Position numbers and translations under genes: made by a program. This document shows, piece after piece, positions 18,074 through 27,240 of a stretch of DNA of 64,000 nt. Positions within the stretch are counted from its first letter, which is position 1, and the number at the start of each line of letters is the position of its first letter. The DNA is taken from assembly GCA_024642005.1 (NCBI GenBank), contig JAHECA010000013.1, positions 1 through 64,000 on the forward strand. The letters run 5' to 3'. The DNA comes from Robiginitalea sp. GTDB taxonomy: Bacteria; Bacteroidota; Bacteroidia; Flavobacteriales; Flavobacteriaceae. The notes below the pieces were generated by a model. The model ran no database searches and had not been told where the DNA came from. It saw nothing but the letters and a program-made list of their open reading frames with translations.

Positions 18074-20449
18074 ATGGCCCGAAAAAACAACAAAAAACAG
18101 ACTTCCAGCAAACGACTTTCCCTGAGCCTTTCCAGGCAAAACCGGGTAATACTGGGGAGTTTGCTCATTTTGCTGAGCATTGCCCTGTTTTTCAGCTTCA
18201 TCTCTTTTTATTTCAACTGGCAACAAGACCAGAGCCTGCTGGCCCAGTTTGCCGACCGGAATAAGGAAGCGGGAAACCTGCTGAACAAGTTCGGGGCAGC
18301 CGTGAGCCATTTTTTTATGTACAAGGGCTTTGGTCTGGCTGCCTTTGTCTTCCCGATCCTGATTTGCCTCACCGGCTTGTATCTGTTTCTGGGAATTGAA
18401 ATCAGAGGCCTGGTATCCAATTGGATCTGGGGCCTGGTCCTGCTGGTCTGGTTCTCGGTTAGCCTGGGCTTTTTTGCCGCCGAGCAACCCTTGCTGGGCG
18501 GGCAGATCGGTTTTGAAATGAACGACTTCCTGCAAGATTACACCGGGAAGATCGGGGTGTTTTTATTGTTGCTGTTCGGGTTGATGGTAATTCTGGTGCG
18601 CCTTTTCGACTTTAACCCCCAACGAATCGGGCAGGCGGCCAACGCCTGGATGGCCTCCGTCAGGGCAGGGCGTAAATCGGGCAAGGGGGAAGAAACATTG
18701 GTTGCAGGTACCGAGGAAGCCGCAACGGAAGACACCGAAAAAGTGGAAGAGGTATTGATTCCGGAAGCAGACCCGTATACCCATAAAAAAGACATTCCGA
18801 TTCTGAACACCGTGCTGACCGGGGAAACCACCGACACTGCAGCCGAACCGGTACAGGAACTGGAAATCGAAGTGGCCCGCACCACGGAAGAGGCTGAAGA
18901 GACCGATTTGCTGGCCGATAAACTGGTATCCGATTTTGGCGAATTCGACCCTACCCTCGAGTTGTCGAAGTACAAATTCCCCCACCTCGATCTGCTCGAC
19001 ACCCATGGGGGTTCTGGAGGCATTACCATCAACCAGGAAGAACTGGAAGAGAACAAGAACAAGATTGTAGAAACCCTGCGCAACTACAAGATTGGCATCG
19101 CCCAGATCAAGGCCACCATAGGCCCAACGGTTACCCTGTACGAGATTGTTCCCGATGCCGGCATCCGGATTTCCAAGATCAAAAACCTGGAAGACGACAT
19201 CGCCCTTTCCCTGGCGGCCCTGGGCATCCGCATTATTGCCCCCATTCCGGGCAAGGGAACCATCGGCATAGAGGTGCCCAACAAAAATCCGTCGGTGGTG
19301 TCGATGCGATCGGTTATCGCCTCGAAGAAGTTCCAGAATGCTGAAATGCAGCTGCCCATCGCTTTTGGAAAGACCATCAGCAATGAAACCTTTGTGGTAG
19401 ACCTGGCCAAAATGCCCCACCTGCTCATGGCGGGGGCCACCGGCCAGGGGAAATCGGTTGGCCTCAATGCCATCCTGACCTCGCTGCTCTACAAAAAGCA
19501 CCCCGCCGAAGTCAAATTTGTACTGGTCGACCCCAAAAAAGTGGAACTCACGCTCTACAACAAGATCGAGCGGCACTACCTGGCCAAATTGCCCGATGCG
19601 GGAGAGGCCATCATTACCGACAACACCAAGGTGATTCATACCCTCAACTCCCTCTGCATCGAGATGGACCACCGGTACGAGTTGCTCAAGACCGCCATGG
19701 TGCGCAACATCAAGGAGTACAATGACAAATTCAGGGGGCGTAAGCTAAACCCAAATGACGGGCACCGGTACCTGCCTTACATCGTGCTGGTTATCGACGA
19801 GTTTGCCGACTTGATCATGTCGGCAGGCAAGGAGGTAGAAACCCCCATCGCCCGGCTGGCCCAGTTGGCGCGGGCCATCGGCATCCACCTGGTTATCGCC
19901 ACCCAGCGCCCCTCTGTGAATGTAATAACCGGCCTCATCAAAGCGAACTTCCCGGCCCGTATTGCCTTCCGGGTAACCTCAAAGATCGATTCGCGCACCA
20001 TTCTGGATACCCAGGGCGCCGACCAGCTCATTGGCCGGGGCGATATGCTCTTTACCCAGGGGAACGACATGATCCGCCTGCAATGCGCCTACGTCGACAC
20101 CCCGGAGGTGGCCAAAATAACAGAATACATCGGCTCCCAGCGGGGATATCCCGACGCCCACCTGCTGCCCGAATACGTGGGGGAAGACTCTGGCACGGGC
20201 CTTGATTACAGTATAGAGGAACGGGACGATATGTTCCGGGAGGCAGCCGAAGTGATCGTGGTGGCCCAACAGGGGTCGGCCTCTCTCATCCAACGGAAGC
20301 TGAAACTGGGGTACAACCGGGCCGGGCGAATTATCGACCAGCTCGAGGCCGCCGGAATCGTGGGGCCTTTCGAGGGCAGCAAAGCCCGGCAGGTGCTGGT
20401 GTCCGACATGGCGGCCCTGGAACAACTATTGAACAACGAAACGAAATAA
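18074..20449 (+). CDS. ftsK: DNA translocase FtsK
   Basis: 791 residues. Four N-terminal membrane helices (about 25-180) anchor it at the septum, followed by an acidic linker (about 210-290). The motor domain starts near residue 310: 'FGKTISNETFVVDLAKMPHLLMAGATGQGKSVG' with Walker A G454-S461 (Lys460), Walker B in 'YIVLVIDEFADLI', and 'ARAIGIHLVIATQRPSVNVITG'. The C-terminal winged-helix gamma domain (about 715-785, ASLIQRKLKLGYNRAGRIIDQLEAAGIVGP) reads the KOPS orientation sequences. It pumps chromosome dimers to dif during division. It is the first gene of a tight operon with lolA, lptF/G-type permease and ribB. Confidence 0.96.
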   Translation: MARKNNKKQTSSKRLSLSLSRQNRVILGSLLILLSIALFFSFISFYFNWQQDQSLLAQFADRNKEAGNLLNKFGAAVSHFFMYKGFGLAAFVFPILICLTGLYLFLGIEIRGLVSNWIWGLVLLVWFSVSLGFFAAEQPLLGGQIGFEMNDFLQDYTGKIGVFLLLLFGLMVILVRLFDFNPQRIGQAANAWMASVRAGRKSGKGEETLVAGTEEAATEDTEKVEEVLIPEADPYTHKKDIPILNTVLTGETTDTAAEPVQELEIEVARTTEEAEETDLLADKLVSDFGEFDPTLELSKYKFPHLDLLDTHGGSGGITINQEELEENKNKIVETLRNYKIGIAQIKATIGPTVTLYEIVPDAGIRISKIKNLEDDIALSLAALGIRIIAPIPGKGTIGIEVPNKNPSVVSMRSVIASKKFQNAEMQLPIAFGKTISNETFVVDLAKMPHLLMAGATGQGKSVGLNAILTSLLYKKHPAEVKFVLVDPKKVELTLYNKIERHYLAKLPDAGEAIITDNTKVIHTLNSLCIEMDHRYELLKTAMVRNIKEYNDKFRGRKLNPNDGHRYLPYIVLVIDEFADLIMSAGKEVETPIARLAQLARAIGIHLVIATQRPSVNVITGLIKANFPARIAFRVTSKIDSRTILDTQGADQLIGRGDMLFTQGNDMIRLQCAYVDTPEVAKITEYIGSQRGYPDAHLLPEYVGEDSGTGLDYSIEERDDMFREAAEVIVVAQQGSASLIQRKLKLGYNRAGRIIDQLEAAGIVGPFEGSKARQVLVSDMAALEQLLNNETK

Positions 20450-20454
20450 CTACC

Positions 20455-21102
20455 ATGAAACGCTTACTCCTATCCGCACTGCTGATGCTGACCCTTTCAC
20501 CCGGGCTTCGGGCCCAGGATGCAGCAAAGGCCAAGGCGCTGCTCGACCAGGTTTACAACAAGGTAATGAGCTATCAGAACATTTTCGTCGATTTCAAATT
20601 CGAGCTGAACAATACGGAGGCCAACGTCAGGCAGGAAACCCGGGGCGACCTGACCCTGCAGGGCGAAAAATACCTGCTTAACTATATGGGGGCCCAGCAG
20701 CTCTACGACGGCAGGAAGGTATATACCATAGTGCCCGAAAACGAAGAGGTGACCATCGAAGACAAAAGCGAGGAAGCCGGCTCGGTAAGCCCCTCGAAGA
20801 TGCTTACCTTTTACCGGGAGGGCCACAACTACTCCTGGGATATATTGCAAACCGTACAGGGGCGGAAAATCCAGTACGTGAAGCTCACCCCCATCGACAC
20901 CCATTCGGAGGTGGCCTCCATTCTCCTGGGCATTGACGTGGAGACCCAACACATCTACAAGCTAATCGAGACCGGGCAGAACGGGACCAAGACCACCATT
21001 ACCGTTAATTCTTTTAAAACAAACCAGCCGCTGTCGAAATCTCTATTTACCTTTGACGAACAGAAATACAAGGACGAAGGGTACTACATCATTAGAAACT
21101 AG
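20455..21102 (+). CDS. lolA: LolA-like outer-membrane lipoprotein carrier
   Basis: 215 residues with a signal peptide (MKRLLLSALLMLTLSPGLRA, then QDAAKAKALLDQV). The body matches the Bacteroidetes LolA family: 'YQNIFVDFKFELNN', 'RGDLTLQGEKYLLNYMGAQQLYDGRKVYTIVPENEEVTI', and a C-terminal 'FTFDEQKY..EGYYIIR'. LolA shuttles lipoproteins across the periplasm to the outer membrane. The gene begins five bases after ftsK and is followed almost without gap by the Lpt permease, grouping two envelope transport systems in one transcript. Confidence 0.9.
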   Translation: MKRLLLSALLMLTLSPGLRAQDAAKAKALLDQVYNKVMSYQNIFVDFKFELNNTEANVRQETRGDLTLQGEKYLLNYMGAQQLYDGRKVYTIVPENEEVTIEDKSEEAGSVSPSKMLTFYREGHNYSWDILQTVQGRKIQYVKLTPIDTHSEVASILLGIDVETQHIYKLIETGQNGTKTTITVNSFKTNQPLSKSLFTFDEQKYKDEGYYIIRN

Positions 21103-21106
21103 CGGC

Positions 21107-22726
21107 TTGCGCATACTCGACCAATACATCCTGAAAAGGTTCCTGTACAACTTTTTCAGCTCGTTCCTTATCCTGATGTTCATCTTCATCTTCCAGACCA
21201 TCTGGTTGTTCATCGACGATCTGGCGGGCAAGGGGCTGGACCTGATCATTATCGGGAAGTTCCTCTTTTACCTCATGCCGAACCTCACTGAAAAGGTACT
21301 GCCCCTTACCGTACTGCTTTCTTCCATCATCACCTTCGGCACCTTTGCAGAGAATTACGAATTTGCCGCCATGAAGGCATCGGGAATTTCCCTGCAGCGC
21401 TCCATGCTCCCCCTCATCGTCTTTGTGAGCCTGCTGGGGCTGGTCACCTTCTATTTCGCAAACACGGTAATTCCGATCTCGGAACAGAAAATATACAACC
21501 TCAGGCGCAACATTGCCGCCCTGAAGCCGGCCGCTGTTATCGTGGAAGGGGTCTTCAGCGATTTTGAGGGCCGAAACATCAAGGTAGACCGCAAATACGG
21601 GGAAAACGACCGATTCCTCGAAAATGTGATCATTCACGAAAAGTCCCAATTACAGAAAAACACCACCGTGATCAAGGCAGCCCAAGGCGAACTGATCAGC
21701 GGGGAAGGATCTGAGATTATCCAGTTGGTGCTGCGAAACGGAAACTATTACAACGAAGTGTTGGCGCGAAGAGGAGCCAACGATGAAGATTATCCCTTTG
21801 CCAAGGCCAACTTCGACACCTATATCATGAATATCGAGCTGCCGCGCAATATGGAAGACCTGGAGGCCGATCGCGATGTGGAAACCGATAAAATGAAAAA
21901 TGTAAGCCGGCTGCTCACCGACATCGATTCCATCAACGGCCACAATTCGCGCCTGGCAGAAGCCTTTTCCAAAAGCATTACCTCCAGGGTCGGGGCTTTC
22001 CCCTTTCGCGACCGCGACAGCATCGAGGCCTCAGGCGACAGCATTGCCTTAGCCCAGGGGCTGAAAACGCGGATCGACAGCCTGAGCTCGGGCGCGAAAC
22101 AGGAAGAGGCGCAGGTCGAAGTGCCTGCTGTAACAGACCCGGATAGTGCAGCCCAGTATGCATCAGACACAACCTTCGCAAAGGCAATAGACCCCGCCAT
22201 ACTTGCCGCTAAGACCCGCGAGATCAGTGGCCCCAGTCCCCTGAATTCGTTCAAGACCTTTGAACAGGGTCAGCTGCTGGACCAGGTGCGCAACAATGTG
22301 AGGAACATCCTGAATTCGGTAAAAGGGAAAAGGGAAGAGCTTGAATTGAGTTACAAACGATACAACCTGCATATTTTAAGCCTGCACCGCAAGTTTGCCC
22401 TGGCCCTTTCGTGCATCATCCTGTTTTTCGTAGGAGCGCCGCTGGGCGCCATCATAAGGAAGGGCGGACTGGGCCTGCCTATGGTAGTTGCCATTGTCCT
22501 TTTTCTGGCCTATTACTTTTTCGGGGTATTTGCCGGCAACTACGCCAAAGAAGGAAACATACACCCCATTCTCGGAGCCTGGCTGCCTACCCTGGTTATG
22601 CTCCCCATGGGTATCTGGCTCACCCGCCGGGCGACAGCCGACCGGGGCCTGATGAGTTTCGGGCATTTGACAGATTTTATAAGAGAGCGATTTAAAGCCA
22701 GGCGTAAGGCGCCTGAACAATCATGA
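21107..22726 (+). CDS. LptF/LptG-type lipopolysaccharide export permease, TTG start
   Basis: 539 residues from a TTG at 21107. That start gives the family-like opening '[22 protein letters not shown]' and sits four bases after the lolA stop; another in-frame TTG at 21053 would overlap lolA by 50 bases. Three helices at the N-terminus, a long periplasmic jellyroll region with an extended acidic, low-complexity insert (about 235-415), and three helices at the C-terminus ('[22 protein letters not shown]') are typical of the YjgP/YjgQ family. It forms the membrane part of the LptB2FG transporter that extracts LPS. Only one LptF/G gene is seen here, so its partner must lie elsewhere. Confidence 0.9.
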   Translation: MRILDQYILKRFLYNFFSSFLILMFIFIFQTIWLFIDDLAGKGLDLIIIGKFLFYLMPNLTEKVLPLTVLLSSIITFGTFAENYEFAAMKASGISLQRSMLPLIVFVSLLGLVTFYFANTVIPISEQKIYNLRRNIAALKPAAVIVEGVFSDFEGRNIKVDRKYGENDRFLENVIIHEKSQLQKNTTVIKAAQGELISGEGSEIIQLVLRNGNYYNEVLARRGANDEDYPFAKANFDTYIMNIELPRNMEDLEADRDVETDKMKNVSRLLTDIDSINGHNSRLAEAFSKSITSRVGAFPFRDRDSIEASGDSIALAQGLKTRIDSLSSGAKQEEAQVEVPAVTDPDSAAQYASDTTFAKAIDPAILAAKTREISGPSPLNSFKTFEQGQLLDQVRNNVRNILNSVKGKREELELSYKRYNLHILSLHRKFALALSCIILFFVGAPLGAIIRKGGLGLPMVVAIVLFLAYYFFGVFAGNYAKEGNIHPILGAWLPTLVMLPMGIWLTRRATADRGLMSFGHLTDFIRERFKARRKAPEQS

Positions 22727-23862
22727 ATAAAGCCAACAAGCACATCCGCCTCAACGCCATTGAAGAGGCCATTGAAGACATCCGCCAGGGCAAGATTATA
22801 ATCGTTGTAGACGACGAAAACCGCGAAAATGAAGGCGATTTCATTGCCGCCGCCGAAAAGGTTACCCCTGCAATGATCAATTTTATGGCCACCCACGGCC
22901 GCGGGCTTATCTGCGTGCCCCTCACCGAGGAACGCTGCGACGAGCTCGACCTTAAGAACATGGTCGACAACAATACGGTGCTGCACCATACCCAATTTAC
23001 AGTTTCAGTCGACCTTATCGGGCAAGGGTGCACGACCGGGATCTCGGTACACGACCGGGCCAAGACCATTCAGGCCCTGGTAAACCAGCAGACCCTGCCC
23101 CACGAGCTGGGCCGCCCGGGGCACATCTTTCCGCTTCGCTCCAAGAATGGGGGCGTGCTGCGCCGTACCGGGCATACCGAGGCGGCAACCGATTTTGCCC
23201 GTCTGGCCGGCTTTTCTCCTGCCGGTATTTTGGTGGAGATCTTAAATGAAGATGGCAGCATGGCCCGCCTGCCCCAGTTGGCCGAGGTAGCACGAAAATT
23301 TGACCTGAAGCTGGTCTCTATAGAAGACCTGGTGGCCTACCGGATGCGCCACGACAGCCTGATTCGAAAAGAGGAGTCCTTTGACCTGGAAACCCGATTC
23401 GGCCTGTACCGGCTCCACGCCTACCGTCAGACCACCAACGACCAGATACACCTGGCACTGACCCGGGGGAACTGGAAAAGCGGGGAACCTATCCTGACCC
23501 GTATCAATTCCACCCTTATCAACAATGACATTCTGGGAACGCTTACCAGCGATGCCGACCAGAAACTCGAAGATATGTTTGCAGCCATCGACCGCGAGGG
23601 CCGGGGCGCCATTGTCTTCATCAACCAGCCCCTGGCCTACCTGAACCTGCTGAGCCGGATTCGGGGCCTTAGGGAAAACCAGCAGAACGGGATCATGAAG
23701 GCCCCGGCCATCGACATGGACAGCAAAGACTTCGGGATTGGGGCTCAGATTCTGCACGACCTGAACATACAGAAGATCAGGCTCCTCACCAACAGCCAGC
23801 AGGCCAAGCGGGTCGGGATGGTCGGATACGGCCTCGAGATCGTGGGGTACGAGTCTTATTGA
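22723..23862 (+). CDS. ribB: 3,4-dihydroxy-2-butanone-4-phosphate synthase with decayed GTP cyclohydrolase II domain
   Basis: 379 residues. Residues about 10-210 are an intact DHBP synthase: '[13 protein letters not shown]' and '[17 protein letters not shown]' supply the acidic metal site and substrate loop for making the four-carbon riboflavin precursor. The rest (about 220-379) aligns in layout with GTP cyclohydrolase II, but the zinc Cys cluster (CxDxFGSxxCDCG) and the GTP loop are absent; the corresponding segment reads '[20 protein letters not shown]'. I believe this state is common in Flavobacteria. GTP cyclohydrolase II must then come from another gene. The ATG overlaps the Lpt permease stop by four bases. 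There is no room for an FMN riboswitch. Confidence 0.9.
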   Translation: MNKANKHIRLNAIEEAIEDIRQGKIIIVVDDENRENEGDFIAAAEKVTPAMINFMATHGRGLICVPLTEERCDELDLKNMVDNNTVLHHTQFTVSVDLIGQGCTTGISVHDRAKTIQALVNQQTLPHELGRPGHIFPLRSKNGGVLRRTGHTEAATDFARLAGFSPAGILVEILNEDGSMARLPQLAEVARKFDLKLVSIEDLVAYRMRHDSLIRKEESFDLETRFGLYRLHAYRQTTNDQIHLALTRGNWKSGEPILTRINSTLINNDILGTLTSDADQKLEDMFAAIDREGRGAIVFINQPLAYLNLLSRIRGLRENQQNGIMKAPAIDMDSKDFGIGAQILHDLNIQKIRLLTNSQQAKRVGMVGYGLEIVGYESY

Positions 23863-23863
23863 T

Positions 23864-25054
23864 TCAAAAGCCAGCCAGCACCGATCGCAGCACCGCCGCC
23901 CGATGCTCCAACTCGGCCTGAGTCCAGGAGAGCTTGATGAGCAGGGACAGCGCGCGTCCCATCCAGCGGTCAGAAGTTTCAAAGGAGCGGTTTTCAAGCC
24001 CGTTTAGGGCATGCTGTTGTTCACCCGTCAGGGGGCCGGGGCTTTTGGCCGACTTCAGGTGGTCCCACTGGCGGTGGTAATGCCAGTTGTTATCGTACCA
24101 GTAGAAAACCCCGTCCAACCCGGCTTCAGACAGCTCCCGCCGGGCGCGCATCGCCTGTTGGGCGTCTGGCAGGAAAAAGCTCAGGAAGGAATAATTCTCC
24201 TCCCCTCCCTCCGGTACCCGGCGCAGGGTAACGGCAGGCATGGCTTCGATGGCATTGCGCAAAACCGTATAATGGTGTTTCTGCACGGCCAGGAACTCGT
24301 CGAGGCGACCCAACTGAGCCAGGCCCACTGCGGCGTGCAATTCGGAGATGCGGTAGTTATAGCCGAGCAGGGCATGCCCCTCGGCCCCCCGGTCAGATCC
24401 GACATGGTCGTGTCCGTGGTCGCTGAAGGCCTGGGCCCTTTCGTAGAGTTGGGCGTCGCTGGTAATCAGGGCACCGCCTTCCCCGCAGGTGATGGTTTTT
24501 ACATAATCAAAGGAAAAACAGCCAATATGGCCAATGCTGCCCAGGGGCTTGCCTTTATAGGTACCGCCAATGGCCTGGCAGGCATCTTCGATCAGGTAGA
24601 GCCCGTTGGCATCGGCCAGGGCCTTCAGGGCGTCCAGATCGGCCATGGAGCCGCACATGTGCACCGGCATTATCGCCCTGGTTTTAGGGCCGATGGCAGC
24701 CTGCACCGCTCTTGGGTCGAGCGTCAGGGTGTCGTCGATATCGCAGAGCACGGGCACGGCACCTACCGACAGGATGGCTTCGAAACTTGCGACGAAAGTG
24801 AATGTCGGCAAAATCACTTCATCACCCGCCCCGATGCCGGCGCCAGCCAGGGCCACCGTAAGGGCAGCGGTACCGCTGCTCACCAGGTGTGCGTGGCGGG
24901 CCTGCATGCGGCCGGCCAGCGCATGTTCCATTTCACGGGCCTTCCAATGGCCATTGCGCATGGGGTCGAAACCGTATCGCATCAGCACTCCGGTATCCAA
25001 GACCTGTTGCACCCCTTTTTTTTCGGCTTCCCCGAATCGTTCAAATCCCGGCAT
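23864..25054 (-). CDS. kdnA: DegT/DnrJ-type aminotransferase, probable 8-amino-Kdo transaminase KdnA
   Basis: 396 residues, DegT/DnrJ/EryC1 sugar aminotransferase fold, with PLP Lys186 in 'FDYVKTITCGEGGA'. Several unusual segments match what I recall of KdnA, the enzyme that aminates the C8 aldehyde of Kdo: the start 'MPGFERFGEAEKKGVQQVL', 'FDPMRNGHWKAREMEHAL', 'VHMCGSMADLDAL', 'FSDHGHDHVGSDRGAEGH' and 'GVFYWYDNNWHYHRQW'. 8-amino-Kdo caps the LPS core in Shewanella and several marine bacteria. The partner KdnB (Kdo 8-oxidase) is not adjacent. The gene is the last of a TauE-nitroreductase-kdnA operon and ends one base from the ribB stop. Confidence 0.8.
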   Translation of the reverse strand: MPGFERFGEAEKKGVQQVLDTGVLMRYGFDPMRNGHWKAREMEHALAGRMQARHAHLVSSGTAALTVALAGAGIGAGDEVILPTFTFVASFEAILSVGAVPVLCDIDDTLTLDPRAVQAAIGPKTRAIMPVHMCGSMADLDALKALADANGLYLIEDACQAIGGTYKGKPLGSIGHIGCFSFDYVKTITCGEGGALITSDAQLYERAQAFSDHGHDHVGSDRGAEGHALLGYNYRISELHAAVGLAQLGRLDEFLAVQKHHYTVLRNAIEAMPAVTLRRVPEGGEENYSFLSFFLPDAQQAMRARRELSEAGLDGVFYWYDNNWHYHRQWDHLKSAKSPGPLTGEQQHALNGLENRSFETSDRWMGRALSLLIKLSWTQAELEHRAAVLRSVLAGF

Positions 25055-25062
25055 AATGCAAT

Positions 25063-25704
25063 TTATTTTTTTTCGATGGTCTGCACCGTATTTTCAATCG
25101 GGCGCCTCACCTTATTAAAGGTAGCAAACATATCATCTTGTGCCCGGAAACCCACCGGCAATACCAGAACAGCTTCCAACCCTTTCCCGCTTAGCCCCAG
25201 CACCCGGTCATAGCCCTCGGGAATAAAGCCCTCCATGGGGCACGAATCGATGCGTTCGTAGGCACAAACCGTTAGCAGGTTGCCCAGGGCCAGGTACGCC
25301 TGGTTGACGGCCCAGGTGCGAATGGCTGCTGCGTCCATGCCGCCAAATCGTTTGAGGAGCGATTGGCGGTAAGGTTGCAGGATGGTTTCAGAGGTGCCGC
25401 GCAGCTCCCCTACCCGGTTGAAATACGCCTGGATAAAGGCTGCATCGATTTTCGTTTCGATGCAGAGTACGAGCAGGTGCGACGCATCTGCCACCTGTCG
25501 CTGGCCATAGGAATGATCTACCAGCTGCTCCTGCAGCTCGGCGTGCCTGACCACCAGCAGCCGGATGGGTTGCAACCCGTAAGAGGTGGCTGTGAGGTTA
25601 AAAGCTTCTTTGAGCGTGGCAAGCTGCGCATCCGGCAAAACCTTGTCGCGATCGAATTTCTTGACCGCATAGCGCCACGTAAGCGGATCCTGTTCTTGTT
25701 TCAT
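25063..25704 (-). CDS. Nitroreductase family FMN oxidoreductase
   Basis: 213 residues. The opening 'RYAVKKFDRDKVLPDAQLATLKEAFNLTATSYGLQPIRLLVV' is typical of NfsB-like NAD(P)H-dependent flavin enzymes, with Arg and Lys at the N-terminus contacting FMN phosphate. 'WAVNQAYLALGNLLTVCAYERIDSCPMEGF' and the Gly-rich end match the family. Members reduce quinones, nitro compounds or flavins; no specific substrate can be read. It is separated from the flanking genes by six and eight bases, so it belongs to the TauE-kdnA transcript. Confidence 0.9.
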   Translation of the reverse strand: MKQEQDPLTWRYAVKKFDRDKVLPDAQLATLKEAFNLTATSYGLQPIRLLVVRHAELQEQLVDHSYGQRQVADASHLLVLCIETKIDAAFIQAYFNRVGELRGTSETILQPYRQSLLKRFGGMDAAAIRTWAVNQAYLALGNLLTVCAYERIDSCPMEGFIPEGYDRVLGLSGKGLEAVLVLPVGFRAQDDMFATFNKVRRPIENTVQTIEKK

Positions 25705-25710
25705 GATTAA

Positions 25711-26466
25711 TCAGGTAAAGAACCAAAGTCTAACGGCCATGGCCAAGACCATGACGATCAAAAAGACCTTGATGTAATTGTCGCCCTTGCTTACCGAGAT
25801 CCGGCTCGAAAACCAGGCGCCAGTCATATTGCCCACGGCGAGGACTGCCCCAACCTTCCAAATTACCTTATCGTAAAAAATGAACACCCCCAGGGCCGCA
25901 AGCGTGTAGATAAAAACCACCGCCACCTTGGTCGCATTTACGCGCACCAGGTTCATGCGGTGCACGAGATTCAGGTAAAGCATGATCACAAACCCTATGC
26001 CCGCGTTGATAAACCCGCCATAAATGCCGATAAAAAAAAAGGCCAGGCATCCCAGCCAAAGGTACTTGCCCGTAATGCGCTCCTGCAGGTCGGCCAGTTT
26101 TACCTTCGGCTTAAGCACAATAAGGAGCACCACAGCCACCATGATGATGGCCAGGATGCGGTTAAAGGTTTCCCCTTTGATGTCGACGGCGATGGAAGCC
26201 CCAATGATGGAGCCGAAAAATGCGGCCACCCCCAGGTAGACATTGAAGGGGAAGGTGCTTACCCCCTTGCTTTTGAAACCGGCGATGGCAGTGGCGTTCT
26301 GCAGTACAATCGCCACCCGGTTGGTCCCGTTGGCCACGGCCGGCGGCAGCCCCAGGAAAATAAGTACCGGCAGGGAGATGAGCGAAGCGCCCCCGGCCAC
26401 CGTATTGATAAACCCCACGACGAAGCCGACTCCTACCAGCAACACGTAATGATACCAGGCATCCAT
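25711..26466 (-). CDS. TauE/SafE family anion exporter
   Basis: 251 residues with about eight membrane helices. 'FVVGFINTVAGGASLISLPVLIFLGLPPAVANGTNRVAI' near the N-terminus and the repeated 'GIYGGFINAGIGFVIMLYL' in the second half are the family's two related repeats. Members export sulfite, sulfoacetate or related organosulfonates, though many have unknown cargo. It is the first gene of the three-gene operon with the nitroreductase and kdnA-like gene; no sulfur-oxidation gene lies nearby, so cargo remains open. Confidence 0.88.
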   Translation of the reverse strand: MDAWYHYVLLVGVGFVVGFINTVAGGASLISLPVLIFLGLPPAVANGTNRVAIVLQNATAIAGFKSKGVSTFPFNVYLGVAAFFGSIIGASIAVDIKGETFNRILAIIMVAVVLLIVLKPKVKLADLQERITGKYLWLGCLAFFFIGIYGGFINAGIGFVIMLYLNLVHRMNLVRVNATKVAVVFIYTLAALGVFIFYDKVIWKVGAVLAVGNMTGAWFSSRISVSKGDNYIKVFLIVMVLAMAVRLWFFT

Positions 26467-26565
26467 GGAGGCAAAAGTAAGGTATCTCGCGCAATTGAAT
26501 CCCCTTACAGACTGGATAGGGCTTTTTCTGAACGAGGGTCGATGATGGGCTTCGAATTTGTCGGT

Positions 26566-27129
26566 TCAGTTCATGTCCCGGTACTGGGATGGGGTAAGCG
26601 AAGTGAATTTCTTAAATGCGCTGTAAAAGGTTGACTTGGAATTAAAACCGCATTCGAGACCAATGGAGACAATGGTATACGGATCGTAGTCCGGGTCTGA
26701 CAACAGGACCTTGGCCTGTTCGACCCGGAGCTCATTGATAAAATCATTGAAGCTTTTGTTGCCATAGCGATTTATGATCCGGGAAAGGTGCCCGCTGCTG
26801 ACGGTTTGCTGCTGAGCGAGCTTTTCCAGGGTCAGGTCTGGATCGAGAAACTTCCCATTCTGTATAATCTCCAACCGGATTTCCTGAAAATCTTTCAGGT
26901 GCTTTTCCTGAAGGCGGTCATTGGATTCCACCACCTGGCGTTTCAGTTGGCTGGTATCGTTGTGCATCGATTTTCGGATCAGGATCCGGTCCTGCACGAT
27001 ATTATAGCGGTACAGGCCCTGGTATCCTATCCAGTATAACAAGAGGGAATCAGACAGCCGTAAGGGATAGTAAATGGCAACGCTATAGCCCACGGCTGCC
27101 CTTAGCGGAAGCCCCAGTACCCATAGCAT
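26566..27129 (-). CDS. AraC-type regulator lacking most of its membrane sensor
   Basis: 187 residues. The C-terminal ~100 residues are a full AraC/XylS DNA-binding domain (LTLEKLAQQQTVSSGHLSRIINRYGNKSFNDFINELR..., then ECGFNSKSTFYSAFKKFTSLTPSQYR). The N-terminus 'LYWIGYQGLYRYNIVQDRILIRKS' resembles the last helix and linker of the Bacteroidetes regulators that carry seven or eight helices before the AraC domain and are about 350-400 residues long. An in-frame TAG lies eight codons before the ATG, and only 110 bases separate it from the next gene, so the missing part is not nearby. It may be a decayed gene or a minimal regulator. Confidence 0.75.
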   Translation of the reverse strand: MLWVLGLPLRAAVGYSVAIYYPLRLSDSLLLYWIGYQGLYRYNIVQDRILIRKSMHNDTSQLKRQVVESNDRLQEKHLKDFQEIRLEIIQNGKFLDPDLTLEKLAQQQTVSSGHLSRIINRYGNKSFNDFINELRVEQAKVLLSDPDYDPYTIVSIGLECGFNSKSTFYSAFKKFTSLTPSQYRDMN

Positions 27130-27240
27130 GATGACGGAAACGCCGAACGTTTCCTAAACAAGTATTGGAAAAGGGGATGTTGAAATTAACCCCTGCATAC
27201 GGGGATTATTTCTTAATTTAAGGGGGTTAAACCCGTTGCA

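Noticed and set aside
18563-19672. 369-codon open frame opposite ftsK
   Set aside because: Shadow of the FtsK motor domain; no independent motif.
22700-22722. FMN riboswitch before ribB
   Set aside because: ribB overlaps the upstream gene by four bases, leaving no room.
24011-25213. 400-codon open frame opposite the kdnA-like gene
   Set aside because: Shadow of a well-supported aminotransferase gene; it also runs into the nitroreductase.
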